DNA from: Spisula solida
Lineage: Eukaryota > Mollusca > Bivalvia > Venerida > Mactridae
Reading direction: 5' to 3'
DNA: 64,000 bases
Assembly (NCBI GenBank): GCA_947247005.1
Contig: OX365944.1
Location: 8,816,501 to 8,880,500 of the forward strand
In this document: piece after piece, positions 37,101 to 48,828 of the stretch
Layout of the letters: each line of letters begins with the position of its first letter
How positions within the stretch are numbered: position 1 is the first letter of the stretch
The notes under the pieces: model-generated
Databases searched by the model: none
What the model saw: the letters and a program-made list of their open reading frames with translations, nothing else
What the model was told of the DNA's origin: nothing
Position numbers and translations under genes: made by a program

Positions 37101-38158
37101 TTTTCCTCATCGTGCCATCGTTGTTACACCATCGTGCCATCGTATGTCCTATTTGAAAACAAAAAATGATAATAATGAATGAGCGGATACACAAACAAAC
37201 ATAATCGACTTCGTTTTACAAGAATAAAGTATGTAGGATACGATTGGTACACAGCAAATACATACGACGTATTGAAGTGTATCGTATACATATTCGATTT
37301 GGTGTGATCACTGGTATACTGTAGGGTTAACGCATGCTTTTTCGTGCTATAACATCTGCAGAGTCCCGAGGGACGGTTGGTGCCCAAGCCCGTTAGGACT
37401 CTGCAGATGTTATAGCACGAAAAAACATGCGTAAACGCTATTATAGCATACAAAACATCAATTTATGCGTTTGTATTTCGAAATAATTACATTTTGGCGG
37501 GAGATTTTGTGGCGACGTCGCGTAAACAAACGTAACGTCGCGAAAACAAACGTTACGTCATTTGGACCGGCAAATACCAAGAAAACATGGATAATGCGGG
37601 TTTATTTAAATTTGTTATTGAAATATTATAGAAAATTAATTAGCAGTTACAAATAAAATGGGAATTGCAGTTCATAATACGTTGTAAAATCGTTTATTTT
37701 CGTCGGTGAGGCCCTGAAATGAGCATACGTAAAACTGGACGTTAACAGCGCGTTCTCGCGTGAATCTTTATGTTTACGCATGGTTTTCGTCCCGTTAACG
37801 TATGGGCAAAATCACCGTTTTTATGCTATAATGTATAATAATCTTGATTAATCTTTCAATTATTTCTCTATTTTAGGTGAGGCAGATGCTTACAACAGCT
37901 GATATTGTAGATGATGGTGTATTAAACATGGAACCAGTACGACTGTTCACTCAATCGTGTGTCAGGTTGTGTTGGTTAATGGTAGTACAGGAACAACCGA
38001 TGGCATTACTCCTCAAACCTCGAGGAGGCGCTGACCAATGCTACCGGGCGTACTTGACCCGAGGAAAAAATATGATGTATCTGGTTTGGCCGACTTTGTT
38101 GCTACACGAGGATGGGCCTCTCGTCTTCAAGGGTATTGCCGAATTTGGAAATAGTTGA
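34137..38158 (+). CDS. Mitochondria-eating-protein-like (MIEAP/SPATA18 family) gene, 3' exons
   Basis: Four exons are visible: about 34137-34334, 34834-34923, 35809-35898 and 37877-38158 (TGA stop), all joined in phase 0 with GT/AG borders. The first reads NRPGKLGEQYSELYDNEWTD then AYNVIDELKRC. The second and third are short helical 30-residue exons. The last starts VRQMLTTADIV and contains CVRLCWLMVVQEQPMALL, YRAYLTRG and MMYLVWPTLLLHEDGPLVFK, ending GIAEFGNS. That is the pattern of the MIEAP C-terminal domain. In vertebrates MIEAP acts in mitochondrial quality control at the outer membrane; bivalves have many paralogues of unknown role. The 5' exons (usually coiled coil) are not seen, and the left border of the first exon lacks a strong pyrimidine tract, so the gene may be partial. 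The gene symbol is not assigned because orthology is unclear. Confidence 0.8.
34352..34451 (+). pseudogene. Partial duplicate of the preceding MIEAP-like exon
   Basis: One hundred bases repeat the second half of the exon just upstream (GAATGGACA..., TGCACCTCCCCACAGATCAT, CTACAAATACTGCTG|GTTAGTAT), including the donor. Indels and substitutions break the frame relative to the intact exon, so it is probably a dead tandem copy. Confidence 0.7.
34560..34800. repeat. CAAA microsatellite inside a ~140-bp direct repeat
   Basis: AACAAACAAACAAACAAACA lies at about 34662-34682. Flanking phrases (CAACCTTGCTCATTATTAAT) occur twice, at about 34625 and 34747, so the region is a small tandem duplication. 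It is intronic in the MIEAP-like gene. Confidence 0.7.
36204..36290 (+). repeat. tRNA-derived SINE head or tRNA pseudogene
   Basis: TATCTCAGTCGG at 36212-36223 fits an RNA polymerase III A box with one mismatch, and TGTTCGAGCCC at 36256-36266 fits a B box. An anticodon-like stem (TTCGC/GCGAA) lies between. The acceptor stem does not pair and the T stem has a mismatch, so it is not a working tRNA. The downstream sequence TTGCACATTTTTTCACC would suit a SINE body. It lies in the last intron of the MIEAP-like gene. Confidence 0.55.
36945..37145. repeat. 20-bp tandem repeat containing CGATCG
   Basis: About nine to ten units of TTACACGATCGTGCCATCNT, with late units degenerating. Each unit contains the palindrome CACGATCGTG. 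Short open frames follow it in all phases. Confidence 0.92.
37331..37431. repeat. Long hairpin
   Basis: Arms of about 35 bases (GCTATAACATCTGCAGAGTC and its complement) enclose a ~30-base loop. The outer end CGCATG continues on the right as CATGCGTAAACGC. Related sequence recurs near 37785-37830 (GTTTACGCATGG, TTTTATGCTATAATG), so the hairpin may be one end of a ~500-bp MITE reaching to about 37840, just before the last MIEAP-like exon. Confidence 0.75.
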
Positions 38159-39645
38159 CAACCAAAGAAAGTTGTGCATAATAAATGTGTGTAATGTTGT
38201 AAACCTTCTCTTCGATGAACTGAGAGTTTTCATGATACTCACTACATACATTTCCTTACGTGAATAATTGCTCTGAAATATTAAATGTACTTGACCAATA
38301 ATGTTTTACATAACTTCAAATTGTTTTAAAAATCTAAGCATATATAGTTGGACTGAAAATCATTGAAAATGTAACTGCTACGTCGGCCTGACGTAATACT
38401 CGTACTGACGTCAAATACATGTATGAACATTAGTACTTTTATTTGCATAATGCTTTGTGCATAATATATCCAATGGCTCACAAAGACGTATAACCATGGT
38501 ACTTACATGCCTGTCATAATTTCAGAAGATATTGACTGGCAAACATTTTTTTAAATTACAGGATACACTACGTACGGTACACATATCTATCTCTCTACTC
38601 TCTATCACAAAACCAAAGCTGTTTCCTATGCTTCATACAAGAATAAATGTCTTAGAGCGTATAAGTAAATTTACGTATACAAATAATATGCATGTAGTTT
38701 TCTCTATATCTTCAATAGAAATAACACCATTACACTTATTTATTGAACACCCGTGATATGGTAGCGTGCACATTGATCAATATGAATACTATAATTCGCT
38801 GGCTTAGAATTAGAAGGTCGTAAGTACAATATCAATAGTTTGAGTAAACAAGAAAAAAATGTCTGAAAACTACTCTTTAGTTTGGTCAACATGAGCATTT
38901 CCGATTTTCAAGAAAATGGACTCATAAGAAGCGCCAAGATGCAGATTTCCAATATGCATGAATCTTATAAGATAGTAATTTTAATTCTAAGCCAGCGAAT
39001 TATGTATTTTTAAAGAGACACAACTGGAAAACTATAAATAATATATATTCAACGCATATTTTATCTTTTTTTCCATGTATCGCTTGTTAAATGATGTGTT
39101 TTTCGAATGAAATATATGTAAACTAATCAGGATTTATTTATAGTAAATCACGCGATTTTATAACTGCTGACTCTTCGACAATATTTAACACAGACTATGT
39201 ATATTCTCATTTTAATTAGATACAATATCAGATAGCTAATAATCTATGCATGCTGTTTTCTCTATAGAATGACGTCCTGAAGTAATGAAACTGTTTAATT
39301 AATGCGAGATAATATTATTGTCTGTACGATTCTCGTTTAATGCAAGTTTATTAGAATATGATTGTGAAAGTTATGTAATATTTTCAGAAACTGTTCATAA
39401 GAGTATTGTCTTTCTAACGCCATATTATCATAATTTTCATAGTTTTGTCACTAAGCCTGATTTTCGTAGAGAATGGCTCGTACATTTACCGAGGTAAAAA
39501 CGGAAACTGTTGAGCTTTCACTATTGATGCTGACAAACAACCGACCACAGCAATTTAACGTTAAAAAAGTTGGAACTATTTCATATATTATCATATTTCA
39601 TTCATAATATGACGTGTTAGCTGTAACCAAATTTTGATTAAACGG
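38142..39645. repeat. MIEAP 3' flank, copy 1 of a 1.5-kb duplication
   Basis: From the last 16 bases of the MIEAP-like coding exon (ATTTGGAAATAGTTGA) to about 39645 this region is repeated at 48829-50582 with moderate divergence and indels. It includes the 3' untranslated region (AATAAATGTGTGTAATGTT) and the upstream flank of the SLC22-like gene. It has no other recognised gene. Confidence 0.8.
39384..39482. mobile_element. Half of a GAGCCGTTCTCC-type MITE
   Basis: CTAAGCCTGATTTTCGTAGA and the preceding ~80 bases match the right end of the complete element at 41240-41847. The left half is missing. Confidence 0.6.
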
Positions 39646-39841
39646 GTTAACGATCCCTAAGATTACATTCATGAAATTAGTTTTTTGATTCCGTGACGCT
39701 GTTCAACATAGGTACCATGACGAACGTGAATGTTGATTGTTTGATATAATCGTTAAGTCTGTTGGCAGGTTATATAGCACGGTATAATTAAATACAGAAT
39801 ACGAATACATACTCGCTCATCATTCGAGCGGTGAATACAGA

Positions 39842-42800
39842 ATGGAAGGTTGTGTAGATACAATACTTGGTGACATTGGAGGATTTGGAATATATCAATG
39901 GATTACCACAGCTCTCGCTAATATTTCAAATCTCACAGCAATTTGGGGTTATCTTATGATGACTTACGCTGGACAAACACCTCCAATCGTTTGTGAGAAT
40001 TATTCTTCAAACGCTGATTTTATCGACGAAGCGGGTAACTATAGTGACGTGGATCTCTATTTACTAGCGGCAAACAGCACGTCTACGACATTAAGTTATG
40101 GAACTAACAAGATGGCTACAATCGTATCAGAGGTAAGGTGAGGTACATAGATTGATGGATTAAAGCAAATGTTATGACGAACTTGAATCGATTTTTCTTA
40201 AAAGTACATACCCTAAGAAAATGTAATTGAACATGTAAGTTTAATGTACAATAAGACTCAACAAAAAACTTCTTAATTTACATTTTACTCCATTGTCACG
40301 CCCTTTTCAAGCTCATGTATAGAATACCAGTGGTTATCACTCACTGATACTATAGGCGCATCTGAATATTGTTGATATACTCATTTTTAAAAGTGTGCAT
40401 GGAGTAAATTTATACATCTTTTCGTGCGGGGTAATTCAACTACTGTAGATCAGCAAGAAGAAATGCCATATCGTTTAAAAATGCTCGAAATACAGATATT
40501 GTCCATTAGAACGTTTTTCGATCGATTGGTAGTTTTTATTGCACAATAATCGAATAACTAATGGACATATAAAAGTACAGTACGACCTCCTCAGAGCGGC
40601 CCTCTGTAGAGCAACAACCTCTGTGTAACAACACCTTCAAAATTTCCCTAAGTCACTTTTTACTATAAATGTAACCCCTGTAGAGCAACAACCCTAAACA
40701 ATGACTAATATTTGCAGCTCTATAAGGGTATTGCTCTATAGAGGATGTACTGTATATATTATACGAACCATGTATTGCCATTACAGTGGAATCTTTTTGT
40801 ACTCGTGAATGGATACCACCAGCGATATATACGGTCCTGCTGATTGGTAGCTGTGTAGGTGGACCAATATTTGGTGCTATAGGAGATGTGTTTGGACGAA
40901 AACCAGGAGTATTAATATCTTCAGTCTTATTAATTGTTTTACACATTGCCAGTGCGTATTCACCTTCCTGTCTGGTATATGGGATACTCCAGTTTTTCCT
41001 TGGCATATGTGCGAGTGGCTACATGATTTCCTATTTGAATGGAATATTGGAGAACTCGCCATCAAAGTGGCATCCAGTAGTGGTAGGGTTTCCAATTTGT
41101 CCGATAGCAGCATGTTTATTTGCCATTGCTGCGTGGGCGGTACACGACTGGCGAAGTCTACATATCATTTCAGCAGTGATTAGTGCGCCATTACTTCTCT
41201 TCTGTTGGTAGGTTACAGTTTGCATATGTTACATACAAATGAGCCGTTCTCCAGGAAAACCGGGCTTAGAGACATTGTATTAGTATTTATGTAATTATGT
41301 TAAGAAAATCCTCTTAAATGACCAAAAGGTCAGGCTCTTTTATTTAAGTTTAAGTTTTTGTATAATATAAAACTATGCCTTAGATTTATTTTTTCTCATG
41401 AATCATGTTAAAATTTCTTCTGTCGTTGCTATGGTAACCAATTTCCGAAGAGTATCCATGTTAAGAAAAAGAAGAGTTAGTGGTTGAAAACCGTAGCTAC
41501 GTTTCTCTAAAAGCTAAACATCACGATTTAGATATGTTTTATTAAAAAAGGAATATAATTCTAAAATGGGATACCATTTTGAAAAGTTTACGCCAAGAAC
41601 TCGTCAAATACTGGATTTATGAACTTCTTGTTACCGTAACGTCAAATAACCCTTGAATGACGTTAGCGACGTCACTCACCTAGTAGACGGGAGTGGTTGG
41701 TTTTAAAAGTCTGTAACTTTGTAATTTGATGTTATATTTTGCTCACATTTTCAGAAACTAATCAAAAGAGTCTTGTCTTTCTAATGCTAAATTAACATGA
41801 TTTTCTTAATTTTGTCACTAAGCCCGGTTTTCCTGGAGAACGGCTCAACAGTCTCCTAAATATTCGGGAGACGCTGGCTACAATAAACTACTATGTTGCA
41901 CCTCTTTATATTTTAACAAATCCTCTCAGTCGTAATCAAGTCTGGTTGTTCGGGAGTAAACCATAGACATAGCAATATTGATGCTTGTGTGGTATGCTGT
42001 CATTCGTCACCACAATTCCAGAATGTTCTAAGACTACAAAAGTTCATTTTGAGAAAATCGACTTTACAGATTATGACCTCTTTCTTTCAGTAACTAGAGA
42101 TAGAACAAAATGCATGTATAGTAAATTTATTGTTTATCTTTAACGTCACAATGTTCTAAATCTTTTCAATATATATCTTCATCTTGAAAAGCGCTTTCCA
42201 ACGAAACAAAAAACTTTTTTTTCAAAAAATGAGTTAGATCATTCTGGAATTGAGGTGACGCATGATTGAAATACTCAGCACATTGTTATACATGTACATG
42301 TACTGTGTATCAAACTGGAAGCAAAACTAAGTTCACATCTACAAGTTCACTGTAATTATAATGTACACGCATCGTTCTCACCTCAGAATGGAGACGACTA
42401 AATACACCCAATCATTGTTTAGATCTTGTTATTCTATGACGGCACGCTCGTTGTGTCGCACCCATATAGACACAAGCTGCATCCGTGGTCGAGGGATCAG
42501 GATCACCAATTTTCAAGCACTTGCCCCTTATAGCTGAGGTATCGAATCTTACCCCTGATGTAGAATATGTGTGGGATCTATCCTACTGGATTGTGGTAAG
42601 TCGGTGGCTTCACCCTGATCCCAATCTCCCGAAGCATCTCAATTAGAATTATCAACTCAAATTGAGGTTTTGCTAAAACAATCATAGTCTATATTTGTAC
42701 GAGCTCTTAAAATTTTACTGTAATAAACGCAGATAATATTTCTGTTTCTCCAGCCTCACATGGAAATTAACATAAAGAATACATGACAATATAGAAGATG

Positions 42801-45800
42801 AGATCTTGCTAAGATTGGGATGGTGTTCCTTGTAGTATATTGTATAATTTTAGAATTGTATGATACAGGTTCTTCCAAGAGAGCGTTCGCTGGTTAGATG
42901 CAAATGGACAGTATGACAGATTCGGCAAAGCGGTAACATTCATTGCGAAAGCAAATTGCTCTGAACCACCCAGTGGGGAATATACATTCAATGCAAGAAC
43001 GAGGATGTCATCAGGGCTCAAATACCGATTCGTTATCAGTGAATTTATTGCGAACAAAGATAATATGACAACAATTGTATGTTTAGTATTTGTCTGGTAA
43101 GTAATTCTACATCATATACGGTATTATCTTGGACGTGCTACTGCCCTCCAACCTCTGCCCCAAAAACATTCATAGACGACATTCTAGTTTGACTTAATGT
43201 ATAAGTAATTGGAAATATGAAAGAATAAGCAAGCACACGTAACGACAAACCTTTCTTCTTCAACATCAACACTTTATTTTCATTTTACTGGCATTTGTAC
43301 ATCTGTCCTGGAACGTTCATATTACACAAAATGCGAGCTATACTAGTAATTCTGCAGGCGATGTACCCCTCCGTCTCTCGCTTCATTTTGTTGTGTATGG
43401 TCTAAACACTCTAAAAACTATTTGTTTCAAGTAAGTCGGATTGAACCTGGTGATTCCCCCCCCCAACAATATATACAAGATGAATGTCCGGATGGATCGA
43501 CCATAAGCATCATACACTGAAAGCTAAAATGCCTTGCTGAAATATTGCAAACATTAACCAGAATTATTGTTTCTCTATGTACACAGGTTTTCTATAGGTT
43601 TTGGATATTACGGGATGTCACTTGGGGTGACGAGTCTGTCAGATAATCTCTATCTTAACATGTTCCTTCTTAACGTTGTCGACATTCCAGCAGCATTTAT
43701 AGCTACATTACTCTTATATAGGTAAGTTATGTTGTGTTTTATTCATTAAGTACCACCACAAACCACTCATACTGTGGTATACACAATACTTGATGTAGCA
43801 AATTATTAATATATACACAAGTTAACGTATTAATTAAGTAGGTACATGTTTTCAAGAAACCTCAACAAGAAAACATAATTTTGTTATGGTGTCACTAAAC
43901 TTTGTTGACATCTGCTTCACCATTGGACTTATAGAAATAATTATAATGTTGCTTTTGGAATACATGTGATACAAATTTATTAAGTGTATTTAGGTACTAG
44001 TTGTAGCGCAATCTTGATGTTTGTATTATAATACGGTATTGACTTTATGCCAGGACTACCCCACAGGTAACTGTATCATTGATAAAAAGTTTCTTTTACA
44101 AAATTTATGTTATCTTAGAAAGGTGCATTTGTACTTAAGTGGTCAGATTTTCATGGTATCAAAAATAAGAATTGACTGTCGATACCTTCATAAAGTAATA
44201 AATTTATAGACAATATTGTTTGAACTACCTCCATGCAAAATCCCATCGTAATTGATCAACTAGGTAAAAAGTTATACCATTAAATGTATACCGCGGTGTC
44301 AAGTCATTACTGAGGTGCATTCAATAGAAACGACAACGCTTTTTTGAACCAGAAAAAAGAAAGTGAGTTCACACCTTTTAGGTTTATTTTCCTATTCGTA
44401 GACAGGTTTTTAAAATATTGATATCAAATTAAAGACGAAGCTATTTAGTTTCTGATTATATCAAAATATTAAAAATAACACCAGTTTTAATGAACCAGTA
44501 TCAATTTCCCGTGTTAAAAACCTTTCTTAGATATTATAAATTTTATAAAAAAATATTTTTTTATTTGCTCTTTATTAATGATACAGTTACCTGTGAACTA
44601 CCCTTGTCATGCTCACAGAAAACTGCAGCTTAGGGTACACGAGGGATAATGATTCCCATCTATAACTTAACAGATTCGGAAGAAATTGTCTGAATGTGGT
44701 ATTCCTGTTCGCTTCTGGATCAGCATGCGTTGTCGTTGGATTCCTGCAGTCATGTCGTGAGTGTTAACCTAGTACTTAATAGTAAATAATTTGTGACTTA
44801 GTAACGTAAATTGATTACTATTCGTATTCGATAGGGATTTTCATGGATTTTAGTAAATAAACAATCATCAAACTTGTGGAGTTGTAATCACGGGTTCCCA
44901 CAGGTGGTAAAGTGTCTTTATGAGTCACACAAAGATTTGGATGTCTGCAATATGCTTTCACTTCCTTGTGTGGTAATCAATGTCGTGGATTGAAAACGAA
45001 CATACAAGCAAATTGACGTATCGTAAAGGGTATGATTTCGTAGTTCATTGCGCAGGTGGCATTTGTGCGCAGGTGGTATTTGTTCACAGGAGGAATCTTA
45101 AACAATGTCATGTTTGACTGTATTATGTAGACTTTATATTTATGGAAACACTGATGTTCCTGTGTATTTGCAGATAATTCACAATAACAGCTTTCCCATA
45201 TTTAGTAAATACAATGTATGGCGGAAAGGTAGATTTTACTTCTATCAACACACACACATGCGTGTTGGTCATGTATTTTTTGTTTTAGCACGCAAATGTT
45301 TACACGAATTGTTCAGACATTTTAACATGTTGTATGTAGTATGTTTTGTACAATAAATATCAAACACCGACGCCGTGATCTCACTTCACTCCGTAACCAA
45401 TGTGAGGAGTTTGAAAAAATGTATGCAATGTTCTTGCTGTTTCAGCGGAACATGTACCTGTGAATCAAGAAACAGTGACTGGTGTTGGACTTGTAGCAAA
45501 GGCACTAGTTGGACTATGTGTGGTTCTGAGAACAATCTACTCCCTGGAACTTGTACCCACAAGTACACGGTAGTATAAGTTCACTACTCAAACATTCATG
45601 AGAATCACTATATGTGCCTTTACTCATGGAAACTTGTGAATCTGGTCAGATAAACTGATAAAATTGTCAAAAAACAGAACATTATAAATTTATCTACAAT
45701 TTATCACTTGAATACATGTTGTTTCGAAATATTAACTCTAAATGCTAATAAGGCCAGTCTCATTTTCATTTTCTAGTTAACATTTTCGTGTCTCATCGTT

Positions 45801-48726
45801 AGGTGTGCCACGGTCAGGTAACCTTATCAGTTACCTTGAAATCGACGATCTTGTGGCAACTATATTACAAAAACCTTCTGGGATGTGGCAATATACTACA
45901 TGTACATGCATGAAAGAATGAACATTATTTGGGTAAGCAATGGTATTCCGTGAAAATGTTAACCATGCCCTCCACTTGTGGACAACTTGTCAATTGATGG
46001 CGGATGAGCCTGGTGGTAGGGGTTGATTATTAAGCCCAGGAATACTCAGTTTAGGTGCATGTTTAGGAACTATGTCTGTAACTGCAATAAAGTGTTTGGA
46101 CAAAAAGCAAAACCATATGACCTTTGAAAACCAATGAGGAATCAGTAAGATCGTTATAACCTCCAATCACAGCATTGTCTATATGTTTCAGATCGACAGT
46201 GTATGGCATACTTCTGTTAGCTACAGATATCGGCGGTTGCTTATCTCCTCTTGTGATACAGCTGGTAAGTTGTTAGCAGTTCAAACATAACATGTATCAA
46301 ACAATACAGGAGAATGCAGGGCGCAATGCATTGTGGTAGTACAGGTCATAATTCGGCCATTTTTAGACTCGCGTATCCATTTGGTGTATGATATATGCAT
46401 GAACTTGTTTCATTACCATACTCGATAGAACTAGTAATAGTTTTATATAATCACCTGCTGGTGAGAACGAATGATTCGTTCATTCTTAATTGATGGGACA
46501 TTACATGGGATTGCAATCTAAAAGCTGAACCGTTGTTTGGCGTTCTCTGCGCAACAAACATTGCATAATTCTTTTCGCTTCTATTGTTCAGGCCTGTTAA
46601 TTAGTTCAGGCCTGTTAATTAGTAAGCATTATCAAGCCTGAAAATCCTAAATTCTATTTTTCAATATAAACAAAGAAGGAAAATTCTATAATCAGATACA
46701 GGCCTGAAAAATACCAGGCCTGATCTTTGTCCCGTGATTTCTGTTAATCCGAATGCCAGCTAGCTCGTGTATACATGTCGTGTACAGTTGTGTTGGTATA
46801 ATCAGCATTTGTAATGCATTGGACCATATTGGCAATATTCTTGAACCTGCTCAGCGTTGAATTTTCGTAATGTATGAGACAACCCCTACAAGCCGCTGCT
46901 TATCGGACAAATTAAAAAGAAAAAGCTTAAAGTTATGCTGATTGTTGATCATGTAATGGTGTTTAGGTCCTACAATTAAGGACAAACATGTATAAGGATG
47001 TACATGACATTTGTATAAGGATGTTAATACATGTATTTGTATAATAATTCACTAATGGAATATACACTGCCCACCAAAAATAAGTATACAGCTGTTATTT
47101 GCCATCGTACTTGCCTGTAATAATACTATTTGCAGAACAGTGGAGAAACAATATATTTGAAGAAAAAGAATATTTTCGTTTATTAAATGGAAAGGCCATG
47201 CATTAATTGGTACCCTAGGTGCAAAATCTACAGTTTCTTTGTCCCTCTTGAATGGTAACTTTGTCACAAAAAGATGGAAAATTCGGCATTTTTGGTCACA
47301 TGTTTATTTTAGTTCCGAACATCTTCATCTTTATTTCTGTCTCTATTTGGACTCATTTAGTAACTGTAGTTTCAGAAACTAGTATAATTGTGACCCTCTG
47401 ATAAACAGATATTGAATAATTTAACCAAGTTTAATTTTGCAACAATTGTTTACTGTATACTTATTTTTGGTGGGCACTGTATATACTGGGTGTCACTGAA
47501 AAGTTACCACTTATATACATTTTATGTATATAGTTCAATTTCGAGCATTGAGCCGTGACTGCACTATAAAGATTTTAACCACTAATCGATATAGGTCGGT
47601 ATAGTTTTGACCAGTACGATAAGTAATACAATTAAGGCCAAATATTTCATGTGTCTGGATAGTCGTGACGGTAAAGCGCTTGATACATTGTAAAATACAT
47701 TTTGTCCGACCAGGGCGAGTTCGAATCCCACCAAAATAGTTTTTCATTTTTATTATATTTTTTTAAATGCACACAACTTGTAAAATCCGTGTAATACTAG
47801 TATATGTGACACACCATATCTGTAACATGTATACTTTAGAACGTTATGAAGGTTATCACCCGAATATAGGATGTCAGTAAGCTCGAAATACACCAACGAT
47901 CGAAATGAGTGAAAATGATAAATATATTGAATCGACGCATTTAAATGGATAAATTAAAAATATAAACAAAATCTTTAACTTATAATAACGTCTTTATTTT
48001 CTGCGGATAACATAAACTTATAATCTCGTCAAATAATATAAACAATGAATTAAAAAAATGAGCAATCCGGGATTCGAACCACCGACTTCTGGGTTAGAAA
48101 TTCTGAACGTAGCCGACTGCACTAAACAGTAATCTGATTTAATACAGATATCTGTAAGAATTATATCATTAAAAATGCGCTCCGAACGTAATAAATGATA
48201 GACTACCGGCTAAAATGGACTAGTCGGATAGGTCATGGCTCAGGGTTCAAAATTGAACTATACCTCTGTATTTTGTATACAATACTGGTATGACCTATCG
48301 GTACAACTTTTATAGTGTGTCTATTTGAATATTGTTAAATAGGGTAGCTGTGATTTCACAGTAAGGTCAAAACATAGTCGTGTTCGGTTTTTAACACAGT
48401 GTAACGTGAATTTTAAAATATGAGTCAATAGGGTGGTAACTTTTCATTGACGCTGAGTACATTGTATATATTATTATAATTATATGCAATATACGGGTTT
48501 TCTCTCTGTACAGGACTTGAAGATACGAGGTATTCTTTACTTTCTGACTGGGTCCCTATTGGTGAGCTCATCAGGTATGATGTTACTTCTCAGAGAGACT
48601 AGATACACAGGACTGGGAGATGTGGTTACACTAGAGACTAGACATACAGGATTGGGGGATGTGGTAGTGGATAAAATCATCAAACCAGACACTTACACAT
48701 CTCTACACACATCAAATCATAAATAA
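39842..48726 (+). CDS. SLC22-type (MFS) organic-ion transporter, one-base frameshift in exon 2
   Basis: Eight exons: 39842-40132, 40787-41207, 42869-43096, 43587-43721, 44674-44756, 45446-45569, 46192-46264 and 48514-48726. All borders are GT/AG and phases match except at exon 1/2. Exon 1 begins MEGCVDTILGDIGGFGIYQW and has three N-glycosylation sequons in an extracellular loop. Exon 2 has the MFS signature GAIGDVFGRKPG and about five membrane segments. Exon 3 opens FFQESVRWLDANGQYD. Exon 4 has FGYYGMSLGV...NMFLLNVVDIPA, and exons 6-7 the late helices. The family moves organic cations, anions or zwitterions across the plasma membrane; the substrate is not predictable here. Coding bases total 1568, one short of 523 codons. 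The family motif SEWNLxC at the exon 1/2 join is broken by a five-T run at 40794-40798 where six would restore frame. This may be a pseudogene, a polymorphism or a sequencing error. ATG context and exon 1 domain fit support the start. Confidence 0.87.
40578..40752. mobile_element. 175-bp pogo-like MITE with TA duplication
   Basis: Ends CAGTACGACCTCCTC and GAGGATGTACTG, flanked by TA on both sides. The interior has TAGAGCAACAACC motifs. It is a relative of 33931-34097 and lies 34 bases upstream of exon 2 of the transporter gene, so it occupies the region where a branch point would normally be. Confidence 0.85.
41240..41847. mobile_element. 608-bp MITE in intron 2 of the transporter
   Basis: Perfect terminal inverted repeats TGAGCCGTTCTCCAGGAAAA then CCGGGCTTAG. 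No coding capacity. A half copy is at 39384-39482. Flanking duplication is unclear. Confidence 0.88.
41998..42268. mobile_element. 270-bp inverted-repeat element in intron 2
   Basis: The left arm TGTCATTCGTCACCACAATT then CCAGAATG returns inverted on the right (CATTCTGGAATTGAGGTGAC). The interior is AT-rich and non-coding. Confidence 0.75.
47065..47479. mobile_element. Tc1/mariner-type MITE, 415 bp, TA duplication
   Basis: Terminal repeats CACTGCCCACCAAAAATAAG then TATACAG and the exact complement on the right, with TA on each side. No transposase frame. It lies in the last intron of the transporter gene. Confidence 0.9.
47488..48459. mobile_element. ~970-bp fold-back element with tRNA-like boxes
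   Basis: The left end GGGTGTCACTGAAAAGTTAC is mirrored by GTAACTTTTCATTGACGCTG. Further matches (TATAGTTCAATTT, GACCAGTAC/GTAC..GGTC, CACTATAAA/TTTATAGTG) show that the arms extend ~130 bases. A B box (GTTCGAATCC) lies at 47719-47728 on plus, and a full A/B box pair on minus at about 48069-48123 (TAGTGCAGTCGG and GGTTCGAATCC). The latter is a tRNA pseudogene or SINE head without a good acceptor stem. The element is in the last intron of the transporter. Confidence 0.65.
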
Positions 48727-48828
48727 ACCGGCGGACCGGGAAACAGATGGAAGAGTTAAAGAGGCACTTCTATTCATTGCATGTCTCCTAATACCCGGTA
48801 GTTTAAAGGACTTGCATTGTTGTTATAT

